A stretch of 64,000 nucleotides of DNA from Corallococcus soli. GTDB lineage: Bacteria > Myxococcota > Myxococcia > Myxococcales > Myxococcaceae. Shown here in pieces: positions 34,553-44,800 of this stretch; within the stretch, counting starts at the first letter, position 1, and each line of letters begins with the position of its first letter. Made by a program: the position numbers and the translations under genes. Location: assembly GCF_014930455.1 (NCBI RefSeq), contig NZ_JAAIYO010000002.1:434001-498000 (forward strand). The letters run 5' to 3'. The notes beneath the pieces are model-generated. The model worked only from the letters and a program-made list of their open reading frames with translations. It made no database searches and was not told where the DNA came from.

Positions 34553-35802
34553 GAATGTCTCCCGGGAAGGGATGTGACACCCGACGTGTCCTGGCGCCAG
34601 GGGCTGTCCCGGAGCAGGAACGCGCCCCGAGGCCGATCGTCATCAAGCAACGACACGAGGATGGTTGGGCTGCGGGCGTACCCTCGCATGAAGCCCCTCA
34701 CGCCCATGCACATGGAGACCGCGCCCGTGGCCGCCCCGAGCTCCCCGAAGTGTTCCGGCGCGTACCAGCGCCGCGAGGACGCGAGGAGGCCAGCCTCCTG
34801 GAGCCGGACCAGGGTATAGCCATACTCGCGAGCCCGAGGCTCATCACCATTGAGGTTGAGGATGGTCAGACCCACCTCCTGCCGTTGCCGTACCTCCGCG
34901 GGGATGCATGCGTTGATGGCCTGGAAGAGTGCCGCGCCCGTGAGGGGGCGACCCGAGAAACGGTGGCCCGTTTCCAGCGTGGACGCGACGGGACCCAGCA
35001 TGGCTTCGATCCGGGCGCCCCGCGCGCGCGCGGCGTCCAGGCGCTCCAGGAGCACGAAGGCCGCGGCCTCTCCCGGGAAGCGGCCCACGGGCCGGTCGGG
35101 CGTGCGGAGCAGACCCAGCTCGAAGGACTGGGTGAGCGTTTCCTCGTCCACCCATGAGTCGATGCCGCCCACGATGCATCTGTCGAGGGCACGGCTCCGC
35201 AGCGCCTCCACCGCCTGGGCAAGCACCTGGGAGAAGGTCGCGGCTCCGCCGAAGGAATAGACCCGGGCTCGTGGCGCGAGGGGCAGATGGTTCATCGCGA
35301 GCAACTCGGGAAGGAACCGGCGCGTGAGCTCCTCCCGCTTCTCGGTGCGTTCGGTTTCTCTGTCTCGGCGGATTCGCTCGCGCTCTGCTTCTGGGAGCCG
35401 GTCCAGCAGGCTTCCCTGGAAATGGATCTCCTCCAACCAGGTGCCGGGGAGCTGGAGATGAATGCCTATTCGGGCGAAGGCTGGCGGGTGCAGGCCGGAG
35501 TGTGCCAGCAGGTCCCGCAGTGCGGCATCGCCCAGTCGCAGCCAGCGGGCGAAGCCTTCGAATCCGAAGGTCGTTGAGGACGCCTCATGCCCCTTCAAGG
35601 GGACCGCCTCCAGCGTGTCTGCATCCGTCACCTGGATGTCGAGTTCCCGCCAACGCGTGATGCCAGCGCGTGCGGAAGCACAGCTCGTGACCACGTCGGA
35701 GCCGATCGCGGACACCATGCCCAGGCCGGTGATCGCGATGGTGTCTCCAGGCAGGGTTGGACCGGGGGCGCGCGTCGGAGAAGAGAGAGAGCCGGTGTTC
35801 AT
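34549..35802 (-). CDS. Thiolase-fold (beta-ketoacyl-synthase-like) protein without catalytic Cys
   Basis: The 417-residue product has the ketoacyl-synthase outline: an AITGLGMVSAIG start, a central DRCIVGGIDSWVDE, the FPGEAAAFVLLE strand and a late EHFGELGAATGA with H351. Where active enzymes have TACAS, this protein reads GGAAT (185-189), so the nucleophile Cys is replaced by Ala. A charged helical insert (about 135-165, RERIRRDRETERTEKREE) is unusual. It lies between the DUF4150 and nuclease genes in an operon; thiolase-like proteins are known to accompany DUF4150 in type VI loci. I infer a binding or loading role, not fatty-acid synthesis. ATG 35802 is preferred over GTG 35835. Confidence 0.72.
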   Translation of the reverse strand: MNTGSLSSPTRAPGPTLPGDTIAITGLGMVSAIGSDVVTSCASARAGITRWRELDIQVTDADTLEAVPLKGHEASSTTFGFEGFARWLRLGDAALRDLLAHSGLHPPAFARIGIHLQLPGTWLEEIHFQGSLLDRLPEAERERIRRDRETERTEKREELTRRFLPELLAMNHLPLAPRARVYSFGGAATFSQVLAQAVEALRSRALDRCIVGGIDSWVDEETLTQSFELGLLRTPDRPVGRFPGEAAAFVLLERLDAARARGARIEAMLGPVASTLETGHRFSGRPLTGAALFQAINACIPAEVRQRQEVGLTILNLNGDEPRAREYGYTLVRLQEAGLLASSRRWYAPEHFGELGAATGAVSMCMGVRGFMRGYARSPTILVSLLDDDRPRGAFLLRDSPWRQDTSGVTSLPGRHS

Positions 35803-35816
35803 CCTCGTGGGCCGGG

Positions 35817-36281
35817 CTAGAGGTGCTTCTTGCACGCGCCGCAGGTCGGGGGCTCATCGCTGCCGCCGATGGCGACCACGGGCCCCTGCATGACGGGAAA
35901 GGGGGGCGTGTTCTTGTCGTTGTGAAGCATCAGGTCCATGGCGCGCGCGACGTTCTTCCCCTCGATTTTCACGTCGAAGGAGAAGTTGACGAACTCGGCC
36001 TTGCCCCGGGTCTTGCTGGAGACGACCCCGCCACCGGCAGTGCCCGCCTCGTCTCCCGTGCTCGTCTTGAAGTTGGAGTCCTTCACGCACACCGGGTTGC
36101 CGGCGACGGACACCTTCTTGGTGCCCTGGGCCGTGTCCGAGGACTGCGCGATGTTGGGGTAGGGGATGGGCACGGGCCCGGCGGGGCTCGGGGTCTTGCA
36201 TACGTCTGGGAAGGCCGAGGTGACGCCGCCGCTGTCCTTCGTCACCACGGACATCTTGTTCACTCCGGTATTGACGGGCAT
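35817..36281 (-). CDS. PAAR-like DUF4150 protein (type VI spike tip)
   Basis: The 154-residue protein has the DUF4150 core: SVVTKDSGGVTSAFPDVCKTP, PVPIPYPNIAQSSDT, KKVSVAGNPVCVKDSNF, SGDEAGTAGGG-type and SKTRGKAEFVNFSFDVKIEGK segments. The family is a PAAR-like cone that tips the VgrG spike of type VI secretion systems and carries effectors. The end (TCGACKKHL) has a Cys pair. It is the first gene of the effector operon. ATG 36281 has GGGGG eight bases upstream; in-frame upstream starts are less likely. No VgrG, adaptor (DUF2169) or structural type VI gene lies in the window. Confidence 0.83.
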   Translation of the reverse strand: MPVNTGVNKMSVVTKDSGGVTSAFPDVCKTPSPAGPVPIPYPNIAQSSDTAQGTKKVSVAGNPVCVKDSNFKTSTGDEAGTAGGGVVSSKTRGKAEFVNFSFDVKIEGKNVARAMDLMLHNDKNTPPFPVMQGPVVAIGGSDEPPTCGACKKHL

Positions 36282-36407
36282 CGGGTACACCCCCAGTGTG
36301 GGCAGTCTATCCTTCTGGACTTGGGCGCGCGAGACTCTGTAGAGGCCCATGGGGCGCCCCGGCCCTGTCACCGGGATTTGCGGGAGGGGGCGCTCTCCGC
36401 AGGATGC

Positions 36408-37412
36408 CTATTGACCTGGCGGTGTCTTGCGCTCGCGCAGCGCCTTGCACGGGTCGTCTTCCGGCATCGCCGGGGTGAACCAGACGTAGTCGTAGGGCAG
36501 GGACGGGGCGTCCACGGCCGCCGCGTAGTCCTGGGGCTTCAGCGCCTCTGGAGACACCTCCAGGAGCGCAACGCTCAGCACCTTCGTGTTCGGGTCCCGG
36601 CGCGTCAGGTGGGCGGGGACGGCCCGGTCCTTGCGCACGTGCCCGTTGCCGGTGATGAGCAGCGCCCCGTTGCCCACCCTCAATCCCAGCAACTGGTCCG
36701 CCATCATCGCGTCACGGGCCCGCTGGGCCAGCGCCATGGGCTCCAGCATCTCCTGGGGGAGGTGTCCGCAGTGGGAGCGGTCCAGCTCCTCGCGCACCGC
36801 CTTCGCTTCGGCTTCGGGGACGGGCACGTCCAACTGCAGCCGGGTGCGCAGCTCCGCGGGCAGGGCCTCCGGTCCCTTCATCACCAGCTCGCGCACCTGG
36901 GCGCGGGGCAGGTTGGCGGCGACGATGGGCAACTGTGCTTCGAGGCCCGCGTTGAATACAGGCGCGTACAGGCTGAAGTCGGGCCAGCCGCTGTTCGCCC
37001 AGTCCAGTGCCTGGGCCAGCGCTTCGGCGTCACCCGGGTTCTTCTTCAGGGACGCGGCCACCGTGGACCACTGGGTGACGTCCAGCATCTCGAACGCGAG
37101 CGCGGGGCGTCGGCCCGCGTGCGTCGTCGCACGCACCAGCTCCGCCTGGAGGCGGTGGTGGTCCGGATGATCGTGCCGCTCTCCCAGCAGGACGTACTGC
37201 GTGGAGACCACTGCCTGACGCAGGGCCTCCTCCTCCACGAACCTTCCGTCCGCCACATCCCAGATGCGGCCTGCCAGCGGGTGGTCCTGGTGCAGCGTGG
37301 CGGTCCACTGGGTGGAGGAGGCAGGAGGTGGCTCGTCCTTCACGGGGACCTGTCTGCTGGCACAGCCTGCGAACATCAGGAGGGCGGCGAGAATGGAAGG
37401 AGCACGTGTCAT
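36408..37412 (-). CDS. ChaN-family lipoprotein
   Basis: The 334-residue protein has a lipoprotein signal (lipobox FAGC) and the ChaN/Tiki-type core: VLLGERHDHPDHHRLQAELV, LAFEMLDV, and ALLITGNGHVRKDRAVP near the end. E. coli-type and Campylobacter ChaN are haem-binding outer-membrane lipoproteins linked to iron supply; the GE-x-H and GNGH motifs are shared with metal-dependent Tiki proteases. The 50 residues before ATG 37412 in the same frame look noncoding. No Fur box was seen upstream. Confidence 0.78.
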   Translation of the reverse strand: MTRAPSILAALLMFAGCASRQVPVKDEPPPASSTQWTATLHQDHPLAGRIWDVADGRFVEEEALRQAVVSTQYVLLGERHDHPDHHRLQAELVRATTHAGRRPALAFEMLDVTQWSTVAASLKKNPGDAEALAQALDWANSGWPDFSLYAPVFNAGLEAQLPIVAANLPRAQVRELVMKGPEALPAELRTRLQLDVPVPEAEAKAVREELDRSHCGHLPQEMLEPMALAQRARDAMMADQLLGLRVGNGALLITGNGHVRKDRAVPAHLTRRDPNTKVLSVALLEVSPEALKPQDYAAAVDAPSLPYDYVWFTPAMPEDDPCKALRERKTPPGQ

Positions 37413-37525
37413 CCCTCCATCCAACCTGGGATGCGCCAGGATTGCCTGTCCGAAAATGACAGGGCCCGCGCTCCTGGAGGGGAGGCGGGCCCGTGTCTGA
37501 CAATGGCTTGTCCGACCGCGGGGGA

Positions 37526-38017
37526 CTACTTGGAGTCCACCACCAGCACCATCCACCGGTCGGTGCCGTGGTCGATGCGCACGTTGGAGGCGCCGGCCTC
37601 CTGGAGCTGCTGCACCACGCGCTCCAGGAACTGGAGGTGCTCCTGCGGCGCGTCCACGAACACGTTGCGCACGCCCGGGCCCTTCGCCTTCGGCTTCTTC
37701 GCCGGGGCCGAACCGTTCAGCAGCTCCGGCATGGCCGCGGACTTCAGGAGCGCACCCGCGTCCTCCGTGGTGACCTCGGGACGGTCGTCATGGGCTTCCA
37801 CTTCGGGCTCCTTGTGCACGGGCGCGCTGGGGCTGGAGGACAGGTCCTTCTTCGCCTGCTCGCGCAGCTCGTTGAAGGTGCGCAGGTTGATGGTCGCGCC
37901 GAACCGGTCCTTGAAGCTCTCCAGGGCGTCCTGGCGGCTCAGGTCGGGCTGGGTGCGGAAGAGGTCGAGCAGGAACGCGTGGCGCTCCTGCGACTGCTCC
38001 TGGGAGGTCCTGGGCAT
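37526..38017 (-). CDS. Hypothetical protein with possible HTH-like N-terminus
   Basis: The 163-residue soluble protein has an N-terminal helical segment (about 5-55, QERHAFLLDLFRTQPDLSRQDALESFKDRFG) that could be a helix-turn-helix. A variable Pro/Ser/Lys-rich linker follows (about 60-110), then a C-terminal region with alternating strands and a helix (VRNVFVDAPQEHLQFLERVVQQL, DRWMVLVVDSK). I do not recognise it. The start MPRTSQEQ at 38017 is the best ATG. It sits between ChaN-like and YgiQ genes in the same direction with gaps of about 100 and 83 bases. Confidence 0.55.
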   Translation of the reverse strand: MPRTSQEQSQERHAFLLDLFRTQPDLSRQDALESFKDRFGATINLRTFNELREQAKKDLSSSPSAPVHKEPEVEAHDDRPEVTTEDAGALLKSAAMPELLNGSAPAKKPKAKGPGVRNVFVDAPQEHLQFLERVVQQLQEAGASNVRIDHGTDRWMVLVVDSK

Positions 38018-38100
38018 GGGTGTGTGGCTCCGGCGGTGTTGGGTGCTTGAAAAGCGGCGCACCCTATACCCGAGCCACCCCCCTGAACGAAAGCCGAGGC

Positions 38101-40128
38101 CTACTGCCGTCCGCGCGGGCCCGGACGCGCCGTGCGTCCTCCCGTGCGCCCCGACGGGCGCGGCTGCACCGGGCGGGGCCAGGCATTGGTCGCGAGTCCC
38201 TGCTCCTCTCCACCGCTGTCCCCCGCGCGGCGCAGGCGGGCGGCCTCCGCGGCGGACTCCGGCGGCACCAGCGCGTTGGGGCCCCGGCCGATGAGGTCCT
38301 CCCGCCCGGCGAGCCGCAGCGCTTCACGCGCCAGCGGCCAGTGCTCCGGGTTCCAGTAGAGCAGCAGCGCCTTCTGCATGCGCTTCTCGCGCAGGCCCTT
38401 CGCCGTGTACACGGGCTCCATCTTCAGCGGGTCCAGGCCCGTGTGGTACATGGCCGTGGCCACCGACATGGGCGTGGGGATGAAGTCCTGCACCTGCCGG
38501 GGCCGCTTGCCCTTCTCCTTCAGCCACTGCGCCAGCATCACCATGTCCTCCAGCGTGGAGCCGGGGTGGCCGCTGATGAAGTAGGCGATGTCGTACTGCT
38601 CCTTGCCCGCGTCCTCGCTCGCGCACGCGAACATGTTCTGGAAGCGCTCGAAGCTCTCGATGCCGGGCTTCTTCATCTTCTCCAGCACGCGCGGGGACAC
38701 GTGCTCGGGCGCCACGGACAGCTGGCCTCCCACGTGGTGCGCCGCCAGCTCCTTCACGTACTCCGGCGAGCGCTCCGCCAGGTCGTACCGCACGCCGCTC
38801 GCGATGAAGACGTGCTTGATGCCCGGCTCCTCGCGCACCTGCTTCATCAGCGAGATGAGCGGCTCGTGGTCCGTCTGGAGGTTCTCGCACACGCCCGGGT
38901 GCACGCACGACAGCTTGCGGCAGCGGCTCTCGATGTCCTCGCTCTTGCACTTGAGCTTGTACATGTTCGCCGTGGGGCCCCCCAGGTCCGTGATGGTCCC
39001 CCGGAAGTCCCCCATGCGCCGCACCTCGCGCACCTCGCGCAGCACGCTCTGCGCGGAGCGGCTCTGGATGACGCGCCCCTCGTGCTCCGTGATGGAGCAG
39101 AAGGTGCAACCGCCAAAGCAGCCACGCATCAGCACCACCGAGTGCTTCACCGTCTCGTAGGCGGGGATGGGCTCCTTGTACATGGGGTGCGGCACGCGGT
39201 TGAGCTTCAAGTCGTACAGCTCATCCATCGCCACCGTGGCGGTGTCGCCGGGCTTCGCGCCGGCGCCGTCCTCCAGCGGGCGGGCGGGCGGGTTCATGTA
39301 GATGGCCCGGTTCCCATGGCGCTGCACGATGGCGCGCGCGTTGCCGGGGTTGGTCTCCATCTGGAAGTCGCGGCTCATCACCGCGAAGGCGCGCGTGTCC
39401 GCCACCACCTCCTCGTAGGAGGGCAGCACCACCACCTTGTCGCGGTCCGCGGCGCGCTTCGCCGGGTCCGCTTCAATGGCCTTCATCGCCGCGTCGTTGA
39501 TGAGGTGGGCGGTGCCCCGGATGTCCTTCAGGTCCTCGACGCGCTCGCCACGGTTGAGCCGGTCCGCGATCTCCCAGATGGGCCGCTCGCCCATGCCGAA
39601 CACCAGCAGGTCCGCCTTGGCGTCGAAGAGGATGGACCGGCGGACCTTCTCGCTCCAGTAGTCGAAGTGCGCGATGCGGCGCAGGCTGGCCTCGATGCCA
39701 CCCAGGACGACGGGCACGTCGGGGAAGGCCTCGCGGCAGCGCTGCGCGTAGACGATGGACGCGCGGTCCGGCCGGCAGTTGGTGCGCCCGCCCGGGCTGT
39801 ACTGGTCCTCCGAGCGGTTCTTCTTCTGGGCCGTCAGCCGGTTGAGCATCGAGTCCAGGTTGCCCGCGGCCACCCCGAAGAAGAGCCGGGGCTTGCCCAG
39901 CGCCTTGAAGGGCTCCGCCGAGTGCCAGTCCGGCTGCGGGATGATGCCCACCTTGAAGCCCCGCCCCTCCAGGAAGCGCGCGATGAGCACCGGGCCGAAC
40001 GCCGGGTGGTCCACGTAGGCGTCGCCGCTCACGATGATGATGTCGCACTGCTCCCACCCCCGGGCCTGCAGGTCGGCGCGGGTGACGGGAAGGAACGGGT
40101 GGGCGTAGCGGGGGGTGACAGAGGCCAT
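38101..40128 (-). CDS. ygiQ: YgiQ-family radical SAM protein
   Basis: The 675-residue protein matches YgiQ throughout: [58 protein letters not shown], then the radical-SAM cluster motif CFGGCTFC (CxxxCxxC) binding a [4Fe-4S] cluster and [14 protein letters not shown] and the [13 protein letters not shown] segment follow. A basic, Pro/Arg-rich tail ends the chain. The reaction of YgiQ is still unknown. GGGGAGGA six bases before the ATG at 40128 decides the start; the frame is open farther upstream. Confidence 0.92.
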   Translation of the reverse strand: MASVTPRYAHPFLPVTRADLQARGWEQCDIIIVSGDAYVDHPAFGPVLIARFLEGRGFKVGIIPQPDWHSAEPFKALGKPRLFFGVAAGNLDSMLNRLTAQKKNRSEDQYSPGGRTNCRPDRASIVYAQRCREAFPDVPVVLGGIEASLRRIAHFDYWSEKVRRSILFDAKADLLVFGMGERPIWEIADRLNRGERVEDLKDIRGTAHLINDAAMKAIEADPAKRAADRDKVVVLPSYEEVVADTRAFAVMSRDFQMETNPGNARAIVQRHGNRAIYMNPPARPLEDGAGAKPGDTATVAMDELYDLKLNRVPHPMYKEPIPAYETVKHSVVLMRGCFGGCTFCSITEHEGRVIQSRSAQSVLREVREVRRMGDFRGTITDLGGPTANMYKLKCKSEDIESRCRKLSCVHPGVCENLQTDHEPLISLMKQVREEPGIKHVFIASGVRYDLAERSPEYVKELAAHHVGGQLSVAPEHVSPRVLEKMKKPGIESFERFQNMFACASEDAGKEQYDIAYFISGHPGSTLEDMVMLAQWLKEKGKRPRQVQDFIPTPMSVATAMYHTGLDPLKMEPVYTAKGLREKRMQKALLLYWNPEHWPLAREALRLAGREDLIGRGPNALVPPESAAEAARLRRAGDSGGEEQGLATNAWPRPVQPRPSGRTGGRTARPGPRGRQ

Positions 40129-40483
40129 GAGGGTCCTCCCCAACGAAGCGGGGCGGGGCCACCCAACCCCATCGGGCAGGGCTCTGTCCACTGTCGCGCC
40201 CGGTTGCCTCCCTGCCCCCCAGCCCCCCTCCCGGGAGGCCGACACACCCGGAGTGTCACCCAACACCAGACAGTCCGTGCTGGAATTCTCAATTCCTCGC
40301 AAAGGCTGCTCATGGGTCATTTGTGCTCCAAGTGGGTGTATGGCCACTTCATCCCCTGGTACAGCCTTTCGGGTATTGCTAGAAAATTATGTCTGTGGCA
40401 AAGAATGTTCACGGGCCCTGACTGTCAATGTCTGGCGGCAGACCCGTACCCACCCGCAGGCTTCGCGCCCTCTGGAGACAGAC
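40129..40483. other. Noncoding divergent region between ygiQ and the HYR-like lipoprotein
   Basis: The 355 bases include an AT-rich centre (about 40270-40420). No gene or RNA was identified. Promoters for both divergent genes should lie here. A 10-mer GTACCCACCC (40446-40455) also occurs upstream of cheA, but two copies are not enough to call it a site. Confidence 0.45.
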
Positions 40484-41620
40484 ATGACACTCCTTCGTCC
40501 GCTTTCCCTCTTCGCCGCCCTCGTGACGCTGGGGGGCTGTGGCACCGAAGCCCATGACGAGAGCCCGGCGCTGCGTCAGTCCGAGGCTGCCGCGATGACG
40601 GGCATCGACCTGAGCGTCTCCGAGCTGGGCGTGACGTGCGAGGGCCAGTTCCTGACGGTGACGGGGGCCATCCGCAACGAGGCGCCCACGGGCATCGACC
40701 CGTCGATCGCGGGCATCTACGCCGGGGACCCGGCCCAGGGGGGCACGCTGCTGACGACGGTGAGCGTGCCCTGGCTGGTGGGCAAGGAGCGCTACCCCTT
40801 CCAGGCGGTGGTGGAGGTGCCGGAGGGGACGCAGAAGCTGTTCGTGGTCGCGGACACCTTCGGCTTCTTCCCGGAGGACGACGAGCTGAACAACACCGCG
40901 TCCGTGACGCTGGCGGCCGGTGGCGGCTGCGTGGTGAACCAGCCGCCGGTGGCGCTGTGCAAGGACGTGACGGTGTCGGCCTGCGCGGCTCAGGCGTCCG
41001 TCAACAATGGCTCGTACGACGTGGACCTCTTCCCGCAGCCGCTGAGCCTCTCCCAGAGCCCGGCCGGGCCCTACCCGGTGGGCACCACGCCGGTGATGCT
41101 GACGGTGTCGGACGGGATGGAGTCGAGCACGTGCTCGGCCACGGTGAAGGTGGTGAACCCGTCCGCGCCGGTGGCCGGGGCGAGCAAGGACCTGGTGCTG
41201 CCGTTCATGGTCAACGCGGAGTACAAGCAGGTGACGCTGGCGGACTGCGCCCAGCCGGCGACGGACAGCTGCGGCGGGACGTTGGATCTGCAGCAGTCGG
41301 GCTCCATCATCCGGGTGGTGTCGGATGAGACGGAGGACGCGCTGTCCGGGCTGCGGCTGCTGGCGTGCAAGGACATCAAGCTGAGCGCGGACCGCAAGTC
41401 GGCGCAGCTGCGCGCGGAGTCCGGCCTGCTGGGCAACGGCCGCGTGTACACGATGGTCTATGAAGTGAAGGATGCGTTTGGCAACGCGACCACCAGCAGC
41501 TGCAAGGTGAAGGTGCCCAGCCTCCAGGGCATCCTCTCCGTGGGCCTGGGGCCGGTGTACTGCCAGGGCACGGCCTGCCCCGCGGGCACGGGCGGCGGGC
41601 TGCTCTGCTCGCTGCTGTAG
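40484..41620 (+). CDS. Lipoprotein with CARDB- and HYR-like domains
   Basis: The 378-residue protein has a lipoprotein signal (lipobox LGGCG, Cys about 19). It has a CARDB-like beta-sandwich (about 40-140, TVTGAIRNEAP, FPEDDELNNTASVTL). A HYR-type domain follows (about 150-230, PPVALCKDVTVSA, YPVGTTPVMLTVSDGMESSTCSATVKV), then a third beta-rich part with paired cysteines. These are adhesion-type modules on surface proteins. TGGAGA lies before the ATG at 40484. It is monocistronic, ending just before a GC-rich hairpin. Confidence 0.75.
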   Translation: MTLLRPLSLFAALVTLGGCGTEAHDESPALRQSEAAAMTGIDLSVSELGVTCEGQFLTVTGAIRNEAPTGIDPSIAGIYAGDPAQGGTLLTTVSVPWLVGKERYPFQAVVEVPEGTQKLFVVADTFGFFPEDDELNNTASVTLAAGGGCVVNQPPVALCKDVTVSACAAQASVNNGSYDVDLFPQPLSLSQSPAGPYPVGTTPVMLTVSDGMESSTCSATVKVVNPSAPVAGASKDLVLPFMVNAEYKQVTLADCAQPATDSCGGTLDLQQSGSIIRVVSDETEDALSGLRLLACKDIKLSADRKSAQLRAESGLLGNGRVYTMVYEVKDAFGNATTSSCKVKVPSLQGILSVGLGPVYCQGTACPAGTGGGLLCSLL

Positions 41621-41648
41621 TCCCAGCACGCACTGTCCTTCGAAGGTG

Positions 41649-41689
41649 GACGGCCCGGGGTGCGCGAGGTGTGCGCGGCCCGGGCCGTC
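41649..41689. terminator. Perfect 11-bp inverted repeat after the HYR-like lipoprotein
   Basis: GACGGCCCGGG (41649-41659) pairs with CCCGGGCCGTC (41679-41689) around a loop with a possible inner GCGC stem. It begins 29 bases past the stop. There is no T-run, as is common in high-GC genomes, so the terminator role is likely but not certain. Confidence 0.55.
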
Positions 41690-41824
41690 GTGCGTGAAGG
41701 GGTGGAGCGCTTCACCGCCGGTGCAGGCGTGCGAGGGAGCTACGGCGTGCGTTGACGCAGATCGGAGCCTCCCCTAGCTTGGCCGGCTTCCCGGCGCCGC
41801 CGCTTCCGAAGGTGAGGAAGGGCC

Positions 41825-44800
41825 GTGTCGCGAACACCCCTCATGATGCGCAGGACGGACGAGGATTCGGGTCAAGGGGAGGTGCCGCGGGACGAGCGCG
41901 CGCCGGATGGCCTCATGCCCGTGCTCCGCGTGGAGTACGACACGGACGTCGAGGCCGGTGGACAGGTGGCCCCGGTGCTCCGGGTCCGGTCGGTCTGGCC
42001 GCCACCGGAGGCCGGGGAGGAAGCGCTGCCGCCGGAGCCCGTCGCCGGGACGGCCGCGGCCTCGAACGTCGTGCGCGAGGACTCCGTTCGCGGGGATGCC
42101 GTGCGCGAGGACTCCGTGCGCGGCGGCGCGGGCTCGAACCTCCTGCGCGACAGCTCCGCTCGACCCGCCACGCTGGATCTGCTCCGCACCGCGGCCCTGC
42201 GGCTCTCCGCGCCGAAGCCCGCGCGCGAGGCTGCTCGGGAGGTCACGGTTCGGGAGGTCCCCGCTCCGGAGCTGGTGTGCGTGGACGATACCGCCGGCAG
42301 CCCCCCTCCCGAGGAGGCCCCGGCCCGGGACGTGTCCGCCTCCGGGGACATCACCCCCGCCGAACGCCAGGCCATGCAGGCCGCCGTGTCCTCCGGACGC
42401 CGCAGGGAACAGTGGGTCGCGCCGACCTACCTCCCGGAGGAGCTGCGCGACGCGCTGGTGGCGGAGCGCGGCCAGTACCGCGCGCAGCGGCTCCAGGAGG
42501 CGCGCGAGGTGGGGCTGGCCGGGCCCGGCGTGCTGGGGCTCGTGCCGGTGCCCGCCGCCGACCCTGACTGGTCCGGGGGCTCGCTGCTCGGCTTCATGGG
42601 CGAGGAGCTGGTGTTCGCCGGGAACATCGTCCACCTGGACTTCGAATCCGGCCGCGTCTTCGCCGCTTCGGACTCCGGGGAGGACCTGGACCGCCGCGCC
42701 CTGTCCTGCGAGCGCTGGTGCTACCGGCCCTATGACTTCGCGGAGGCCCTGTGCGCGGCGGCCTCCGCCTACGAGGAGCGCGTCCCCGCCCTCACCACCG
42801 CCCTGGCGCGTGCCCGGGGGGAGAGCGCCGCCTCCACGCCCTCCGCCCGCGACGCGGAGCTCATCCCCGTGGACCGGCTCTGGCGCCAGCCGTGGGGCTG
42901 CGTCTGGGGGCCCCCCGGCACCGGCAAGACGACCGCCGTCGCGGACCTCATCGCCCGGGCCCTGCGCGCGTACCCGAACGAGCGCATCCTCGCGGTGGCG
43001 CCCACCAACCGCGCCGCGGACGAGCTGGTGCTGCGCGTCAGCGCCCTGCTGGAGCGCGACCCCATCCCGCTGCGCCCGCTGGCCCGCAGCATCTTCCGGG
43101 GCGGCACCGGCGCGAGCGAGGCCCTGGCGAAGCTGCCCACCGTGGCGCTGGAGGAGAACAAGACGAGCAAGCTGCGCAGCACCATCCAGGAGCGCGAGCG
43201 CGAGCTCACCCTGGAGCGCTCCCGGGGCGGCGCCGCGCCGGAGCTGGCCAAGATGCAGGCGGAGCTGCGCACGCTGCGCGGCCGCGTGAAGGACCCCACG
43301 CTGAAGGAGGCGGAGAAGGGCGACAGCCCCCTCATGGTCCTCACCGTGCACCGCGCGCTCCGGCTGGTGTCGGAGCTGGAAGGGGAGGAGACCTTCCAGC
43401 GGCTCGTCGTGGACGAGGCGGGCATGGTGACGCGCGCGGCGACGGCGCTGCTCGCCCCGCTGGCCAAGCAGGTGACGCTCGCGGGCGACCCCAAGCAGAT
43501 TGGCCCCGTGAGCCGCGCGGCGGAAGGGGCGGGCGGCGGCGCCCAGACGTGGCTTCGCGCCAGCGCCCTGTCCCACCTGGAGGACGCGGTGAAGGACGCG
43601 GCGCGGCCGGACGTGCTGCTGCTGCGCACCCAGCACCGCATGCACCCGGACATCGCCCGCGTGGTGAGCCACTTCTGCTACGGCGGCGCGCTGGAGGACG
43701 GCGACCTGGTGAAGGACCGGGCCCAGCGCCCGGCGCCGGTGCCCGCGTTCCCCGCGCGCGCGATGTGGCTGGTGCTGGACGGCCTGAGCCGCGACCACCG
43801 CCGCCTCACGCACGGCCGCGGCGAGACGGGCTCCGGCTACCAGCGCGAGCTGTCCGCGGAGCTCGCCGTCACCCTGGCCCGGCAGGCCGTGCGCCTGGGC
43901 CTCACCGTGCTGTGCGTGACGCCCTACCGCGCGCAGGCGGCCCTCTTGCGCAAGCTGGGCAACGCGGCGGGGTTGCGCCACGACATGTTCAGCGCCTCCA
44001 CCATCCACCGTCAGCAGGGCACCCAGTACGACGTGGTGATGGTGGACACCGTGGCCGGCGGTCGGCCCTTTCCGCCGCACACGCTCGTTCCCATCCTCAA
44101 CGTGGCGGCGAGCCGCGCGAAGGACTACCTGCTGGTGCTCGCCTCGCGCGCGGAGGCCGGCGCGTCACCCGTGCCCCGGCGCTTCCTCTCGCTGCTGCCC
44201 CCCGTGCGCGTGCACCCGGGCACGCCGCCCCGGCTGGAGCTGATCGCCTCACAGCCGCGCCCGCCTCCGCCCCCGGCTCCGCCGCTGGTGCCCGTGGGCC
44301 TGGGCGGCGAAATCGACGGGGGCCGCGACGTGGGGCCCCTCTTCACCCAGGAGCAGGTGTCGCTCTTCGAGCGCCGCTTCGACGACGGCCACCACCTGGT
44401 GCGCGGCGTGGCCGGCAGCGGCAAGACGTACGTGCTGGCGCACTGGGCCGCGCGCTACCTGCTGGAGAACCCGCGCGCCCGGGTGCTGGTGTCCTTCTAC
44501 AACCGCTCGCTCGCGCCGCTCGTGGACAAGCTCCTCGTCGAAGCGCTCACCGTGCGCGCGGGCGCGTCCGCCGTGCCCGCGCTCAAGGCCCAGGTGACGG
44601 TGAAGCACGTGGGCGCGCTCCGGCGCTTCGCCCCCCAGGCCTTCGACGCCGTCTTCGTGGACGAGGCGCAGGACATGGACGCGAAGGCGCTGGCAGCCCT
44701 GCACGCGCTGGTGCGCCCCCGCGTGGGCGAGGACGGCCGCGAGTCCCGCTGCTTCCAGCTGTTCATGGACGACTCGCAGAACGTCTACGGCCAGGTGCCC

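Noticed and set aside
34549-35802. Ketoacyl synthase as evidence for a polyketide or fatty-acid cluster
   Set aside because: The catalytic Cys is absent, and no acyl carrier, reductase or acyltransferase is present; the neighbours are toxin genes.
40446-40455. GTACCCACCC shared with the region upstream of cheA as a regulator site
   Set aside because: Only two copies, no symmetry, and chance matches of this size are expected in GC-rich sequence.
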